The notes under the pieces: generated by a model
Databases searched by the model: none
Told to the model about the DNA's origin: nothing
What the model saw: the letters and a program-made list of their open reading frames with translations, nothing else
Shown: one piece after another, positions 62,625-64,000 of the stretch
How positions within the stretch are numbered: the stretch's first letter is position 1
How the letters are laid out: every line of letters starts with the position of its first letter
Position numbers and translations under genes: made by a program
From: JAGPUQ01 sp036961295
GTDB lineage: Bacteria > Pseudomonadota > Gammaproteobacteria > Pseudomonadales > Porticoccaceae
Direction: 5' to 3'
NCBI GenBank assembly: GCA_036961295.1
Contig: JBALVX010000001.1
Location: 1,302,001 to 1,366,000 of the forward strand
DNA length: 64,000 bases

Positions 62625-62652
62625 TAGAATATCAAAATCAATCAAACCTGAC

Positions 62653-62663
62653 CCCCATTGATT
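62653..62663. repeat. Left copy of an 11-bp direct repeat flanking the acyl-CoA dehydrogenase
   Basis: CCCCATTGATT at 62653-62663 recurs at 63981-63991, on either side of the gene at 62737-63951. The left copy lies in a GGGGTCAGG-like context on the minus strand. Confidence 0.45.
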
Positions 62664-62736
62664 CAGATTCGATTACTTGATTTTCACTCCAAAACAATGT
62701 GTCTACCGCTTTAGACAAACTAAGCAGGAATAAAAA

Positions 62737-63951
62737 ATGCAACGCTATGGTGAATTTATAAAAACGGACGAAGAAAAAATGCTTCTCGAATCAGTCCGCC
62801 AATTCGTGAATAAAGAAATTATGCCTGTACGGAAAGAACTAGATTCCGATTACGCTGTTTTCGAACACGTGTATCAGGGCTTAGTCGACCTCGGTATTCA
62901 GAAACGTGGATTTTCGGAAAGATATGGTGGCTTAGGGATACGTTCAGCGATCATGGTAACCGCAATCACCGAGGAAATTGCACGTGGCGATAGTGGGATA
63001 GCTCTCCACACCTTATTGGTTCCGTGGGTGATGTCTGCTGCTATGGGAGCCCGCAACGAAACTATTATGGATAAATATTTACCGATGTTTTGCGGCGATG
63101 AACCACGTAATGCGTGCATGGCAATTACTGAGCCGGCGGGAGGTTGTAATATTGAAGATTCCGCCGAGCGCGCCAAAACAATCCGTACCAAGGCAACATT
63201 AGATGGCGACGAGTGGGTAATCAACGGCGAGAAAATGTGGCCTAGTGCCTCGAGTATCGCCGATCTATATTGCGTTGTGTGCTCGACCGATACGGAACAA
63301 TCCGAAGACGGATTTGCGTTAATTTATGTCCCCAAAAATACTCCTGGCCTCACATTTGGAAAGCCCGAAGATAAAATGGGGATGCGGGTAACGGACATAA
63401 ATACTGCCATTTATTTTGATGACGTCCGAGTACCCAAAAGCTATCGTGCAGGAGGCCCGGGCGTGGATTGGCAAATGTTTCGAAACGCTATCACCTGGGG
63501 TCGCCTGGCGAGTGCGCCGATGGCGGTCGGCAATGCCCAGGCGGTACTGGAGGAAGTGATTGCATACACTTCAACTCGATCTTACGGCGGCAAGGCGGTC
63601 CGTAACCACTCGTTGCAAGCATCGATGATTGCGGATATGGCCATTGCTATCGAGAGTGCGCGCGCATTTTATCTACACGTAGCTGCTATGTTCAACAACC
63701 GCGGCGCTTACGGAAATTTAGGAGATGATTTCCTGCTTGCACGAGCAAGTGCAGCCAAGGTTTACGCGTGTGATGTCGTCGAAATGGTGTGTAACAGGGC
63801 CATGGAACTTATGGGTGCCTATGGGTACAGCGCTGAGGCTCCAGTAGAAAAATACTTACGAGACAGTAAGATCGTCCAGATTTGGTTGGGTGGGGGGCAG
63901 TTAGGTCGTCTAGACGTAGCTCAAGGATATTATCCGTACTCTACCACCTAG
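62737..63951 (+). CDS. Acyl-CoA dehydrogenase
   Basis: 404 residues. FAD/substrate motifs CMAITEPAGGCNIEDS and the C-terminal RAMELMGAYGYSAEAPVEKYLRDSKIVQIWLGG are typical; no clear Glu catalytic base in the usual YGYSxExxxxR position could be assigned with certainty, but EKYLRDSK carries the family charge pattern. It inserts a double bond into an acyl-CoA, FAD-dependent. DNA composition is more AT-rich than in modABC. A direct repeat flanks the gene. Confidence 0.93.
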   Translation: MQRYGEFIKTDEEKMLLESVRQFVNKEIMPVRKELDSDYAVFEHVYQGLVDLGIQKRGFSERYGGLGIRSAIMVTAITEEIARGDSGIALHTLLVPWVMSAAMGARNETIMDKYLPMFCGDEPRNACMAITEPAGGCNIEDSAERAKTIRTKATLDGDEWVINGEKMWPSASSIADLYCVVCSTDTEQSEDGFALIYVPKNTPGLTFGKPEDKMGMRVTDINTAIYFDDVRVPKSYRAGGPGVDWQMFRNAITWGRLASAPMAVGNAQAVLEEVIAYTSTRSYGGKAVRNHSLQASMIADMAIAIESARAFYLHVAAMFNNRGAYGNLGDDFLLARASAAKVYACDVVEMVCNRAMELMGAYGYSAEAPVEKYLRDSKIVQIWLGGGQLGRLDVAQGYYPYSTT

Positions 63952-63980
63952 GGAATCAATGAAGGAGCAATCGAGTCCGG

Positions 63981-63991
63981 CCCCATTGATT
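63981..63991. repeat. Right copy of the 11-bp direct repeat
   Basis: CCCCATTGATT, second copy; see 62653-62663. Sequence after the acyl-CoA dehydrogenase stop to the window edge (63952-64000) holds no other feature. Confidence 0.45.
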
Positions 63992-64000
63992 TTGAATTTT

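Overview
The window looks like a chromosomal segment of a marine-type gammaproteobacterium, plausibly Cellvibrionales or the Spongiibacteraceae/BD1-7 group. This is an inference from gene content: a System I ccm operon, an FNR-type regulator, YheU, RNase R, a DUF1302/DUF1329 pair and many lipid- or terpenoid-type catabolic genes at moderate GC. I see no phage, insertion sequence, CRISPR array or replication origin.

Layout. 1-530: start of a VIT1/CCC1-type metal transporter running off the left edge. 602-8080: complete cytochrome c maturation operon ccmABCDEFGHI, all on the minus strand with mostly overlapping genes. 8081-8700: hairpin, telomere-like hexamer repeat and a small conserved protein gene. 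8718-11211: arsenosugar-type triad (two glycosyltransferases and radical SAM ArsS), divergent from a secreted MsrA. 12484-15707: a tandem-domain universal stress protein under a textbook class II FNR promoter, a HemN homologue that has lost its iron-sulfur cysteines, and FNR itself. 15768-28860: TusA, then a catabolic block with an SMP-30 lactonase-like protein, two zinc alcohol dehydrogenases, five SDRs (four of them in a tandem array), a phosphotransferase, two divergent CrtC/AttH-like DUF7064/7065 proteins and a luciferase-like flavin oxidoreductase. 28967-31462: RNase R. 31590-31676: tRNA-Leu(CAG), followed by a small accessory patch (P-loop NTPase, two duplicated GNAT-like proteins, a two-CxxC protein). 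34183-46300: a second catabolic/transport block (alpha/beta hydrolase, LLM oxidoreductase, beta-hydroxyacid dehydrogenase, DUF1329/DUF1302 envelope pair, CPA2 antiporter, CaiB-type CoA-transferase, two-subunit sodium:solute symporter). 46400-52059: a CHASE2-PAS-GGDEF-EAL protein with a FecR protein and a divergent TpsB-type outer-membrane transporter. 52113-63951: DCC-family protein, cytosolic MsrA, two PaaI thioesterases, three HSL-family hydrolases, YheU, an apparently exported methyltransferase, a double-CDGSH protein, an LLM oxidoreductase joined to modABC, and an acyl-CoA dehydrogenase.

How they may work together. The SDRs, alcohol dehydrogenases, luciferase-like oxidoreductases, lactonase and HSL-type hydrolases, CoA-transferase, acyl-CoA dehydrogenase, thioesterases and envelope DUF1302/1329 pair together suggest oxidation, ring opening and CoA-dependent degradation of a hydrophobic cyclic compound (terpenoid, steroid or alicyclic). 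The substrate cannot be read from sequence. The most unusual signals are the cluster-less HemN paralogue beside FNR with an in-frame upstream mini-ORF, the A-B-A'-B' SDR array, the methyltransferase with a signal peptide, and a repeated tendency for 12-15 bp tandem duplications at gene ends and in spacers.
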